Below, in pieces: positions 43,556 through 50,752 of a stretch of DNA of 64,000 bases; the first letter of the stretch is position 1; each line of letters opens with the position of its first letter. The position numbers and the translations under genes are program-made. Source of the stretch: Dactylosporangium sucinum (GTDB lineage: Bacteria > Actinomycetota > Actinomycetes > Mycobacteriales > Micromonosporaceae); the NCBI RefSeq assembly GCF_014647515.1, contig NZ_BMPI01000009.1:175324-239323 (forward strand), in the 5' to 3' direction. The notes beneath the pieces were generated by a model. The model was not told the origin of the DNA and did no database searches. It worked only from the letters and a program-made list of their open reading frames with translations.

Positions 43556-43603
43556 CTACTTCTTCTTGTTCTTCTTCTTGCCCTTCTTGGACTTCTTCGC
43601 CAT
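43556..43603 (-). CDS. 15-aa lysine-rich microprotein (MAKKSKKGKKKNKKK)
   Basis: ATG 43603 to TAG 43556. A perfect Shine-Dalgarno (GGAGG) lies 4 nt upstream of the ATG. Eleven of 15 residues are Lys. Every Lys is AAG, as expected for the genome, and the run stands out as a CTT-rich patch in an otherwise GC-rich region. It could be a nucleic-acid or ribosome-binding microprotein, or a translated leader for the 80-aa gene downstream. It is not the known bL37/AURKAIP1-type Arg/Lys-rich protein, which is longer and has a different pattern. Confidence 0.6.
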   Translation of the reverse strand: MAKKSKKGKKKNKKK

Positions 43604-43693
43604 GGAAGCCTCCTTTCCCCGCTCCACGGTAGCCATGTGTTTATCTCCCGTTCACGGTTTCGCCAGGCCGCGTTCACTGCGAAACTGGACTAC

Positions 43694-45199
43694 ATGGCCG
43701 GAAAACTCGAAGTGGAACGCAAGTACGAGGTGCCCGTCGACTTCGCGCTGCCGCCCCTCACGGGCATCGGCGGGGTCGCGTCCGTCGGCGACGCCGACGA
43801 CCAGCGCCTGGACGCCACCTACTACGACACTCCGACGCTGCGGCTGGCCCGGGGTCGGGTGACGCTGCGCCGGCGCACCGGTGGCAACGACGCCGGATGG
43901 CACCTCAAGCGACCCTCCGGCGGCGACCGCAGCGAGCTGCAGGTGCCCGCGTCCGGCCGGCAGACCAAGCCCCCGACCGCCGTCACCGCCCAGGTCCGCG
44001 CGCTGTCGCGCGGCGAGGCGCTGCAGCCGGTCGCCCGGATCCGCACGCACCGGGTGGAGCGGGCGCTGCGCGCCGCCGACGGCAGCACCGTCGCGCTGGT
44101 CGCCGACGACAGCGTGAACACCGAGTCGCTGCACGGCAGCCGGCCCGAGCGGCAGTGGCGCGAGCTGGAGATCGAGCTGGTCGACGGGTCCCGGTCGGCC
44201 CTCGACGACCTCGACGCCGCGCTGCGCGCCGCCGGGGCCCGGCCGGCGCAGAGCCCGTCGAAGCTGGCCCAGGCCCTCGGCGACGACTACCCCGCCGCGC
44301 CGCCGGGCCCGGGGAAGGTCTCGGCCCTCGCCGCGTACCTGCGCGACCAGCGCGACGCGATCGTCGAGCACGACCCCGGCGTGCGCGACGGCGACGCCGA
44401 GTCGGTGCACAAGATGCGCGTCGCCACCCGGCGGCTGCGCTCGACGATCCGGTCGTTCGCGCCGCTGCTGCCGGCGGGCACCGACCTCAACCGGCTGCAC
44501 GACGAGATCAAGTGGCTGACCGGCATCCTCGGCGAGGTCCGCGACGGCGACGTCATGGGCGAGCGGCTGGCCGGCGCGGTCGCGGCCGAGCCGCCGGAGC
44601 TGGTGCTCGGACCGGTCGCGGCGCGGATCCAGCAGCTGCTCGCCGGCCGGGTCGCGGCGGCCCGCGAGCGGCTCGTCGCCGGGCTGGACAGCCGGCGGTA
44701 CACCGACCTGCTCGTCGAGCTCGACGCCTTCGTCGACGCCACCGCCGCGGGGCCGCGCACCTCCCGCAAGGAGCTCATGCGCCGGGCCGGCCAGGCGCTG
44801 CGCCGCGCCGACCGCCGGCTGGCCGCGGCCGAGCACACCCCGGAGGAGGCCCCCACGCACCTCGGCCACGAGCGCCGCGACGAGCGCTTGCACGAGTCGC
44901 GGAAGGCGTACAAGCGGGCCCGGTATGCGGCCGAGCTCGTCGCGCCCATCGCCGGCGGCAGGGCCACGAAGCTCGCCGACCGGCTCACCGACCTGCAGGA
45001 CGTGCTCGGCGCCCACCAGGACTCGATCGTGACCGGCGACCTGCTGCGCGAGCTGGCCCTGCAGGCGTACGCCGCCGGCGAGAACGCGTTCACGTACGGG
45101 CTGCTGCACGCCCGGCAGCACGAGCACGGCCTGCTCGCGCTGAACGACCTGCCGAAGGCCCGCCGCCGGGCGGCGAAGGCGGCCCGGAAGCTGTACTGA
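43694..45199 (+). CDS. CYTH-CHAD domain protein
   Basis: 501 aa from ATG 43694. Residues 1-195 are a CYTH domain (KLEVERKYEV for the ExExK motif, YYDTPTLRLARGRVTLRRRT, WHLKRPSGGDRSELQVP), a tunnel fold that binds or hydrolyses triphosphates. Residues 215-500 are a CHAD helical domain rich in conserved His and Arg (DAESVHKMRVATRRLRSTIR, DERLHESRKAYKRARYAAEL), known to bind polyphosphate. The frame runs upstream, but the homologous N-terminus begins here. A role in inorganic polyphosphate handling is likely. No ppk gene is near. Confidence 0.93.
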   Translation: MAGKLEVERKYEVPVDFALPPLTGIGGVASVGDADDQRLDATYYDTPTLRLARGRVTLRRRTGGNDAGWHLKRPSGGDRSELQVPASGRQTKPPTAVTAQVRALSRGEALQPVARIRTHRVERALRAADGSTVALVADDSVNTESLHGSRPERQWRELEIELVDGSRSALDDLDAALRAAGARPAQSPSKLAQALGDDYPAAPPGPGKVSALAAYLRDQRDAIVEHDPGVRDGDAESVHKMRVATRRLRSTIRSFAPLLPAGTDLNRLHDEIKWLTGILGEVRDGDVMGERLAGAVAAEPPELVLGPVAARIQQLLAGRVAAARERLVAGLDSRRYTDLLVELDAFVDATAAGPRTSRKELMRRAGQALRRADRRLAAAEHTPEEAPTHLGHERRDERLHESRKAYKRARYAAELVAPIAGGRATKLADRLTDLQDVLGAHQDSIVTGDLLRELALQAYAAGENAFTYGLLHARQHEHGLLALNDLPKARRRAAKAARKLY

Positions 45200-45261
45200 G
45201 ATTCTCCGGCGGTCGCCCGATCATCCTATGTGGACCTGCGGGTGGCCGACCCGCCGCGCAC

Positions 45262-45291
45262 ATGACAAGTCGTGCATGGGTTCGATACTGT
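45262..45291 (+). promoter_or_regulatory. Candidate promoter of conflict cassette
   Basis: ATGACA (45262-45267), 18-nt spacer, TACTGT (45286-45291), about 39 nt before the EACC1 GTG. No stronger promoter is seen in the 130 bp between CYTH-CHAD and this operon. Confidence 0.4.
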
Positions 45292-45329
45292 TCGAAGTTC
45301 CCGCCCCCTCACGACAACGGGTTGACCCA

Positions 45330-45686
45330 GTGCAGCTGCAGCTCCACCTCGAAGCATCCGGCGGCAGCGCCGAGCCGGACATCGACACACTCCTCTCGCT
45401 GCAGCAGTGGCTGGTCGGCGAGCCCGGGATCGTCCAGTCCGAGATCGGGCTGACGACCGGCGGGCGGCCGGGCGACCTCGGCGCCGCGGTGGAGATCATC
45501 AGCCTGGTGCTGGGCACCGGCCTCTCGGTCGGGCAGCTGCTGCTCGCGGTCTCGAACTGGCGCCGCGCCCGCCCCAAGGCGCCGGCCGTCGTGCTGACCC
45601 GCACCGACCCCGACGGCGTCTCGGTGCGCATCGAGTCCTCCGACCCCGAGGCGGTCGCGGCCGCGGCCCGGGCGCTCGACGGCTGA
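45330..45686 (+). CDS. EACC1-like small component of a conflict/immunity cassette
   Basis: 118 aa from GTG 45330. A soluble N-terminus (VQLQLHLEASGGSAEPDIDT, LLSLQQWLVGEPGIVQSEIG) leads to one membrane helix (LGAAVEIISLVLGTGLSVGQ) and a short basic end (NWRRARP), followed by a beta-hairpin of the type VVLTRTDPDGVSVRIES. This layout fits 'effector-associated constant component' EACC1 proteins, which accompany variable effectors such as caspases in actinobacterial conflict systems. It shares a base with the caspase start (TGATG). The call rests on layout and context, not on a strict motif. Confidence 0.65.
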   Translation: MQLQLHLEASGGSAEPDIDTLLSLQQWLVGEPGIVQSEIGLTTGGRPGDLGAAVEIISLVLGTGLSVGQLLLAVSNWRRARPKAPAVVLTRTDPDGVSVRIESSDPEAVAAAARALDG

Positions 45687-46966
45687 TGTCGGATCTGGCT
45701 GATCCGCGGGCCTCGCGGGCCGTGCTGATCGGCGGCGGCCGCTACGGGTCGCTGCCCGAGGTGCCGGCCGTGACGCGCAACCTCGCCGGGCTGAGCGGGG
45801 TGCTCGCCGACGCCGACCTGTGGGGCCTGGCGTCCGAGCACTGCACGGTGCTCGCCGACCACGACGATCCGCGGCTGGTCGGCCGGGAGCTGCGCCGGGC
45901 GGCGGACGAGGCGCAGCCGGAGGGCATGCTCGTCGTGTACTACGCCGGCCACGGCCTGGTCGACCCGATCGACGGCAGCCTGGTGCTGGCCCTGCGGGAC
46001 ACGGATCCGGCGGTACCGCACGAGGCCGGCCTCCCGTTCGAACACCTGCGGCGCGCGGTGGCCGGCAGCCGGGCCCGGCGGCGCCTGGTGATCCTCGACT
46101 GCTGCTACGCCGGCCGGGCGGCCGGCCACATGGCCGCCGGCGAGTCCGGCACCCAGGTCGTCGCCGACCAGGCCGGCACCGACGAGACCTGCCTGCTCGT
46201 CTCCGCGCCGCGCAACCGCACCGCCCAGGCGCCGCCCGGCGAGCCCTACACGGCGTTCACCGGCGAGCTGCTGCGGGTGCTGCGCGGCGGCCTGCCCGAC
46301 CGGCCGGCCCTGCTCGACGTGCGCACCGTCTGGCGGGAGGTGACGGCGCGGCTGCGCGAGCGCGGCTTCGAGCTGCCCGAGCTGCGGGCCGGCAACGCCG
46401 GCGACGAGCTGGTGCTGGTGCGCAACGCGGCCCGTCACCACCGCGACCTGGTCGGCCGGATCGTGGTGGCGACCGCCGCCGTCGACGACCGCGACCTGCG
46501 CCAGGCGGTCGTGCTCATCCTGCGCCACGACCGGGCCCGGGGCGCGGTCGGCGTGCGGATCAACGCCCCGTCCAGCGCCCCGCTGCCGGCCGAGATCCCG
46601 AGCGGGTGGCGGCGGCTGCTCACCCCGCCGGCGGTGGTCTTCGACGCCGGGCCGCTCAGCCGCGCCGAGGGGTTCATCGCGGTCGGCCGGCTGCGGCCGG
46701 ACGTCGAGCCGCCCCTGGGGTATCGGCCGGTGCGGGAACGGCTCGGGGTCGTCGCGCTGTCGGCCGAGCCGGAGCCGCTGACCCCGGTGATCGCCGGGCT
46801 GCGGCTGTTCTCCGGCTACCTCGGCTGGGGCCCCGAGCAGCTCGAGGCCGACATCGACGGCGGGCTGCTGCTGCTCAGCGACGCCGACGTGCGGGAGGTG
46901 CTGTCGAGCCGGCCCCGGGAGCTGTGGACCACCCTGCACGCACGCGCACGAGGGGACGCCGGATGA
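45686..46966 (+). CDS. Caspase-like protease fused to a YqgE/AlgH-like domain
   Basis: 426 aa. Residues 8-240 are a caspase/metacaspase (peptidase C14) fold: RAVLIGGGRYGSLPEVPAV, then LVVYYAGHGLVD with the catalytic His near residue 90 and LVILDCCYAGRAAG with the catalytic Cys near 138. From about 255 the chain matches YqgE/AlgH (UPF0301): LVGRIVVATAAVDDRDLRQA, VVLILRHDRARGAVGVRIN, VVFDAGPLSR, and LFSGYLGWGPEQLEADID. AlgH proteins normally stand alone. The fusion suggests that AlgH serves as a sensor or platform for protease activation (inference). Translation is coupled to EACC1 before it and SIR2 after it. Confidence 0.85.
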   Translation: MSDLADPRASRAVLIGGGRYGSLPEVPAVTRNLAGLSGVLADADLWGLASEHCTVLADHDDPRLVGRELRRAADEAQPEGMLVVYYAGHGLVDPIDGSLVLALRDTDPAVPHEAGLPFEHLRRAVAGSRARRRLVILDCCYAGRAAGHMAAGESGTQVVADQAGTDETCLLVSAPRNRTAQAPPGEPYTAFTGELLRVLRGGLPDRPALLDVRTVWREVTARLRERGFELPELRAGNAGDELVLVRNAARHHRDLVGRIVVATAAVDDRDLRQAVVLILRHDRARGAVGVRINAPSSAPLPAEIPSGWRRLLTPPAVVFDAGPLSRAEGFIAVGRLRPDVEPPLGYRPVRERLGVVALSAEPEPLTPVIAGLRLFSGYLGWGPEQLEADIDGGLLLLSDADVREVLSSRPRELWTTLHARARGDAG

Positions 46967-48987
46967 CGCTGCTCGACGAGATCGCCGGGGCGATCGGCCG
47001 CGGCGCGCAGATCACGCTGGTCCTGGGCGCCGGCCTGACCCAGCCCGCGGTGCCCGGCCTGACCGGGATCGTCGAGCTCGCCGACCGGTATGCGGCCGGG
47101 CTCGGCGACGACGGCGAGCTGACCCAGGCGCTGCACCAGGCACGCGAGGAGCTGGGCCCGCAGGCCGCGCCGATCGAGGTGTACCTCGCGTACCGGCGGG
47201 TCTTCACCGCCCGCCGCTCCCCCGGCGAGTTCGACGTGGTCGCCCAGCAGGCGGTGCTGGCCGGCTACCGGGCGCCGGACCTGGCCGCCACGCCGCTGGC
47301 CACGCACGGCATCTGGCAGCGGGTCGACCTGCGCCTCGGCGAACGGGTCGAGAACAGTCTCGACTGGTGGGAGCTGCCGCCGGGCGTGCGGGCCATCGGC
47401 CGGCTGCTGGCCTGGCGCCCCGACGAGTTCGGCAACGGGGTCGTGCTCACCACGAACTTCGACCCGCTCGTCGAGGTCGCCGTCCGGCTCACCGGCCGGC
47501 AGGCGGTGAGCGTCCCGGTCGACGCGGCCGGCCGCCCCGACCGGCGCCCCGAGGGCGACGGCACCGTCCAGGTCTTCCACCTGCACGGGTTCTGGCGGCC
47601 GGTGAACGAGACCGACCGCTCGCCGCTGCTGCACGACCCGGTGCCGACCGTCGTGTCCTCCTCGATCTCGGAGGCGTCCCGCGCGATCGCCGAGCTGATC
47701 ACCGGCGACCGGGTGGTCGTGGTCGGCTACAGCGGCTGGGACGACGTCGTCACCGGCGCGCTGCGGGCCGTCCGCGCGGTCCGGCCGGTCCGGGTGCTGT
47801 GGGCCCTGCAGGAGCCCTCGGCGCCGCCGGACCTGGCCGCGCGCCTCGGCGACCTGGTCACGTTCTTTCCCGGCGTCGACGCCGACGAGCTGTTCACCGG
47901 CCTCGCCGACCGGCTGCAGGTGCCCGCGACGGTCCCGCGCCCCGACCCGCGGCGGCGGGTCCGGCACCTCGACTGGGAGCGCGAGCTGTTCTCCCAGCCG
48001 GGCAACATCGCCCCCGACGGCGTGCTGCCGCTGCTGCGCCAGCTGGAGCGCCGGTACGGCTGGGGCGTCGACTGGGCCGGCGACCCCCAGCCGCCCCGCC
48101 TGCTGTTCTGGCCGGTCCGGCTGCGGGCCCGGGCGTCGCTCATCAACGCCGTGCAGGCCCTCACCGCCGCCGCCCTGAGCGCCCGGGGCGTGCGGGTCGT
48201 GGTCTGCCTCGACGACTTCGGCGTGCCGGACCGGGCCGGGCTGGGCGCCGCCTTCGCGGCCGACCTGCGCCGCTGGATGCGCCGCGTCGACCCGCGGGCC
48301 GACCCGGCGGTGGTGTCGCTGCACGACTACATCGAGGACGCGCGCCGCGAGCCGAGCCTGCTGCGCCCGACTGACCCGTGGTCGGTGGCCCGCATCTTCT
48401 ACGGCGAGCGCAACCCGTCGCTCTACAGCGTCCTGGCCGCGATCAAGGTGGTCCCCCACCTGGCCCTGCACGACCTGGAGCAGAACGCGGCGGCGATCGT
48501 GCAGACGCTGCTGAGCAAGGACGCGAACCGCCTGCTGACGCCCCTGACCACCTGGGCCTACCTGCACCACCTGCTGGAGACGGAGCCGGCGGCCGAGGTG
48601 ATGGCGTATGCGGGCAGCGACGAGCGGCTGCTGTGGGAGCAGTTCCGGGAACATTTCGGGCTGGGCGGCACATTGCTGTACAACCCGTACATCCGCCACC
48701 TCACGAACGAGTCGCGGATGGTGCGCTGGTCGAGCCCGGCGGAGCTGCGGGAGTATCTCGGCTCGACCCGGGAGCTGCCGGGCTGGGGCGAGGAGGGCGG
48801 CTACGTGCACTGGCTGGTCCAGAACGCGTTCCTGCTGCCGCGCTACCTGACCCGGACCGAGTTCCCGGAGCTGGGCGGCTACCGCCTGGACTCGTGGGTG
48901 GCGTTCGCGGCGGCGCTGGACAAGGGCGCGCCGGTGCTCGACCTGCTGGCGGCGGACGTCTCGGCCTTCTACCTGCCGCCCGCCTGA
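46963..48987 (+). CDS. SIR2-like protein with large C-terminal domain
   Basis: 674 aa from ATG 46963 (ATGA overlap). The SIR2-like NAD-binding domain covers about 12-310: LVLGAGLTQPAVPG, VVLTTNFDPLVE, VFHLHGFWRP, and VVVVGYSGWDDVV. In defence systems such domains deplete NAD+. The C-terminal 340 residues are not recognised with confidence. RLLFWPVRLRARASLINAVQ with VRVVVCLDDFGV looks like a Rossmannoid/HUP nucleotide-binding core as in class I aminoacyl-tRNA synthetases, followed by NPSLYSVLAAIKVVPHL and LLSKDANRLLTPLTTWAYLH. The presence of two potential effectors (caspase and SIR2) in one operon is notable. Confidence 0.8.
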   Translation: MTLLDEIAGAIGRGAQITLVLGAGLTQPAVPGLTGIVELADRYAAGLGDDGELTQALHQAREELGPQAAPIEVYLAYRRVFTARRSPGEFDVVAQQAVLAGYRAPDLAATPLATHGIWQRVDLRLGERVENSLDWWELPPGVRAIGRLLAWRPDEFGNGVVLTTNFDPLVEVAVRLTGRQAVSVPVDAAGRPDRRPEGDGTVQVFHLHGFWRPVNETDRSPLLHDPVPTVVSSSISEASRAIAELITGDRVVVVGYSGWDDVVTGALRAVRAVRPVRVLWALQEPSAPPDLAARLGDLVTFFPGVDADELFTGLADRLQVPATVPRPDPRRRVRHLDWERELFSQPGNIAPDGVLPLLRQLERRYGWGVDWAGDPQPPRLLFWPVRLRARASLINAVQALTAAALSARGVRVVVCLDDFGVPDRAGLGAAFAADLRRWMRRVDPRADPAVVSLHDYIEDARREPSLLRPTDPWSVARIFYGERNPSLYSVLAAIKVVPHLALHDLEQNAAAIVQTLLSKDANRLLTPLTTWAYLHHLLETEPAAEVMAYAGSDERLLWEQFREHFGLGGTLLYNPYIRHLTNESRMVRWSSPAELREYLGSTRELPGWGEEGGYVHWLVQNAFLLPRYLTRTEFPELGGYRLDSWVAFAAALDKGAPVLDLLAADVSAFYLPPA

Positions 48988-49039
48988 GGCGGCCTCGCGC
49001 CGCGTGCCAAGGGGGCGGGCGGCGGGTAGCGTGATTGGC

Positions 49040-49384
49040 ATGACGGTGCAGGCGTTACGGGCCGGCGGTGGGGTCGACCGCTGCCTGACGCTGCTGGGTG
49101 AGGAACTGACCGCATACATCGCGGGCGCGGCGAGCGTCAGCGAGTTCCAGCGGTGGCGGGCCGACCGACGGCACCGCCGCGAGATCGACGAGCGGCTCCG
49201 CGGCGCCGCCGACGTGGCCGAGACGTTCGCCCGGGCCAACCGGCTCGGCGCCGCCGCCGGCTGGCTGCGCGAGGTCGGCGCCGCCGGGGTGGCCGGCCGC
49301 TCCCCCGCCCGGCTGCTCCGCGAGGCCACCGGCGAGGCCGTCAAGCGCGTCGTCGACGCCGCCGAGCGCTTCACCCGCCGCTAG
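49040..49384 (+). CDS. Small helical protein resembling Xre/MbcA/ParS-type antitoxins
   Basis: 114 aa from ATG 49040. Helical throughout: LTLLGEELTAYIAGAASVSE, FQRWRADRR, then VAETFARANRLGAAAGWLRE and GRSPARLLREATGEAVKRVV. The LG-x-x-L-x-x-YIAG and W ... SP-x-x-LLRE pattern is that of MbcA/Xre-family antitoxins. The usual RES-domain toxin partner is not the next gene, which is cupin-like, so this is either an orphan or a plain DNA-binding protein. It follows the SIR2 gene by 52 bp and might be the fourth member of that cassette. Confidence 0.6.
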   Translation: MTVQALRAGGGVDRCLTLLGEELTAYIAGAASVSEFQRWRADRRHRREIDERLRGAADVAETFARANRLGAAAGWLREVGAAGVAGRSPARLLREATGEAVKRVVDAAERFTRR

Positions 49385-49486
49385 CCGCCCGCGGGATTCA
49401 TCCGGTGGTAACACCTTCCGCGTCCGCGACCTGCTATGTATACGGGGAACGAGCGTGACACGCTGCAGGTATGCGGAGCGGTTCCC

Positions 49487-50131
49487 ATGGCTGACCCTCT
49501 CCTTCTGACGACCTCGCGCCACGACGCGGCCGGGGTGGTCGACCGGCTGCTCGCGACCGTGCGCGGGGGGAGCTGGCCGCACGGCGCGCCGTACCGGCAC
49601 GTGAACGGGTTCACGAAGATCGTCGCCGCGCGGTATCCGGACGGATCGCGGCTGACGCTGCACTACTGGCCCGCCGCGCGGGGCGAGGCGCCCGACGTGT
49701 CGCGGCCGCACGACCACCGCTTCCCGTTCACGTCCGTGCTCCTCGGCGGGCGGCAGCACTTCGTCGAGCTGGAGGAGTGCCCGGCCGGCGGCGAGGCGTG
49801 GACGCGGTTCACCTACCGGCCCTACCTCGGCGGGCGGGTCGCGCTCGTCGCCCGGACCGGCGACACCCGGCTGGTCGAGGTGCGGGTGGTGCGGCGGCGG
49901 CCGCTCGCCGGGACCTACGGGACCACGTCCACCGTGATCCACCAGGCCGTGACCGACCGGCAGGAGCCGTGCGCGACGCTCGTGCTGCGCGGGCCCCGGG
50001 AGAAGGTGCGCTCCCAGGTGTACTACCGGCCCGGGGAGCCGCCGCCGCGCGGCGGGCTGCAGTTCGGGCGGCGGCTGGAGCGCGGCGAGGTGCTCCGGCA
50101 GCTCGCCGACGTGGCGGCCATGGTGGGCTGA
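49487..50131 (+). CDS. Cupin-like protein, function unknown
   Basis: 214 aa from ATG 49487 with GGAG 8 nt upstream. An earlier in-frame ATG (49436) lies within a promoter-like TATGTA sequence and is rejected. The centre has SRPHDHRFPFTSVLLGGRQH, an H-x-H strand typical of metal-binding cupins, and TTSTVIHQAV with a further His; length and strand pattern fit a single double-stranded beta-helix. No named family recognised. The end overlaps the HD-hydrolase start by one base (TGATG), tying it to alarmone or nucleotide metabolism. Confidence 0.65.
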   Translation: MADPLLLTTSRHDAAGVVDRLLATVRGGSWPHGAPYRHVNGFTKIVAARYPDGSRLTLHYWPAARGEAPDVSRPHDHRFPFTSVLLGGRQHFVELEECPAGGEAWTRFTYRPYLGGRVALVARTGDTRLVEVRVVRRRPLAGTYGTTSTVIHQAVTDRQEPCATLVLRGPREKVRSQVYYRPGEPPPRGGLQFGRRLERGEVLRQLADVAAMVG

Positions 50132-50709
50132 TGCTGTCCGCCCGGTTCGAGCAGGCCCTGGCCTTCGCCACCCGCCGGCACACCGGGCAGGTCCGCCACA
50201 ACACGGGCACGCCGTACGTCTCCCACCTGCTCGCGACCTGCGCGATCGTCCTGGAGGAGGGCGGCGACGAGACCGCCGCGATCGGGGCGCTCCTGCACGA
50301 CGTGCTGGAGGACCAGCCGACGTCGCGGGAGGAGCTGCGGGACGCGTTCGGCGACGACGTGTACCGCATCGTCCACGACTGCACCGACGCCGACGCCGAC
50401 GAGCGGACGCGGCTGACCTGGTGGGAGCGCAAGCGGGCGCACCTGGGGCGGATGGGCGGGGCGTCCGACGAGTCGCTGCTGGTGATCGCGGCCGACAAGG
50501 TGTGCAGCCTGCAGTCCCTTGTGGACGACCTGCACCGGTTCGGGCCGGTGCTGTTCGCGACGAGCACCCGCACCGCCGACGAGCTGCTGTGGAACTACCG
50601 CGAGGTGCTCGGCCTGCTCGCCGCGCGGCTCGGCGACCGGCCGGTGGTGGCCCGCCTGCGCCGGCTGGTCGGCGAGTTCATGGAGCTTGCGGTCCCGCAA
50701 CCGCGGTGA
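50131..50709 (+). CDS. HD-domain hydrolase, small alarmone hydrolase (SpoT/MESH1-like)
   Basis: 192 aa. Metal-dependent HD motifs in order: TGTPYVSHLLATCAIV (first His), IGALLHDVLEDQPT (His-Asp and the E-D pair), VIAADKVCSLQSL (last Asp). This is the hydrolase half of RelA/SpoT enzymes, without synthetase, TGS or ACT domains, so it can remove the 3' pyrophosphate from (p)ppGpp or related nucleotides but not make it. No small alarmone synthetase is nearby. It is translationally coupled to the cupin-like gene. Confidence 0.87.
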   Translation: MLSARFEQALAFATRRHTGQVRHNTGTPYVSHLLATCAIVLEEGGDETAAIGALLHDVLEDQPTSREELRDAFGDDVYRIVHDCTDADADERTRLTWWERKRAHLGRMGGASDESLLVIAADKVCSLQSLVDDLHRFGPVLFATSTRTADELLWNYREVLGLLAARLGDRPVVARLRRLVGEFMELAVPQPR

Positions 50710-50717
50710 GGCGGCGC

Positions 50718-50746
50718 TTGCCGTCCCCCAGCCTCGGTGACAAGAT
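50718..50746 (+). promoter_or_regulatory. Promoter giving a leaderless FAD-oxidase transcript
   Basis: TTGCCG (50718-50723), 17-nt spacer, CAAGAT (50741-50746), then 6 nt to GTG 50753. Transcription would begin at or next to the start codon, and no Shine-Dalgarno is present. Confidence 0.55.
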
Positions 50747-50752
50747 TCGCGG

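Noticed and set aside
49004..49384. MbcA-like antitoxin forming a toxin-antitoxin pair with the next gene
   Set aside because: The next gene is cupin-like with an H-x-H motif and lacks the RES-toxin residues, and it has its own promoter-like sequence in between.
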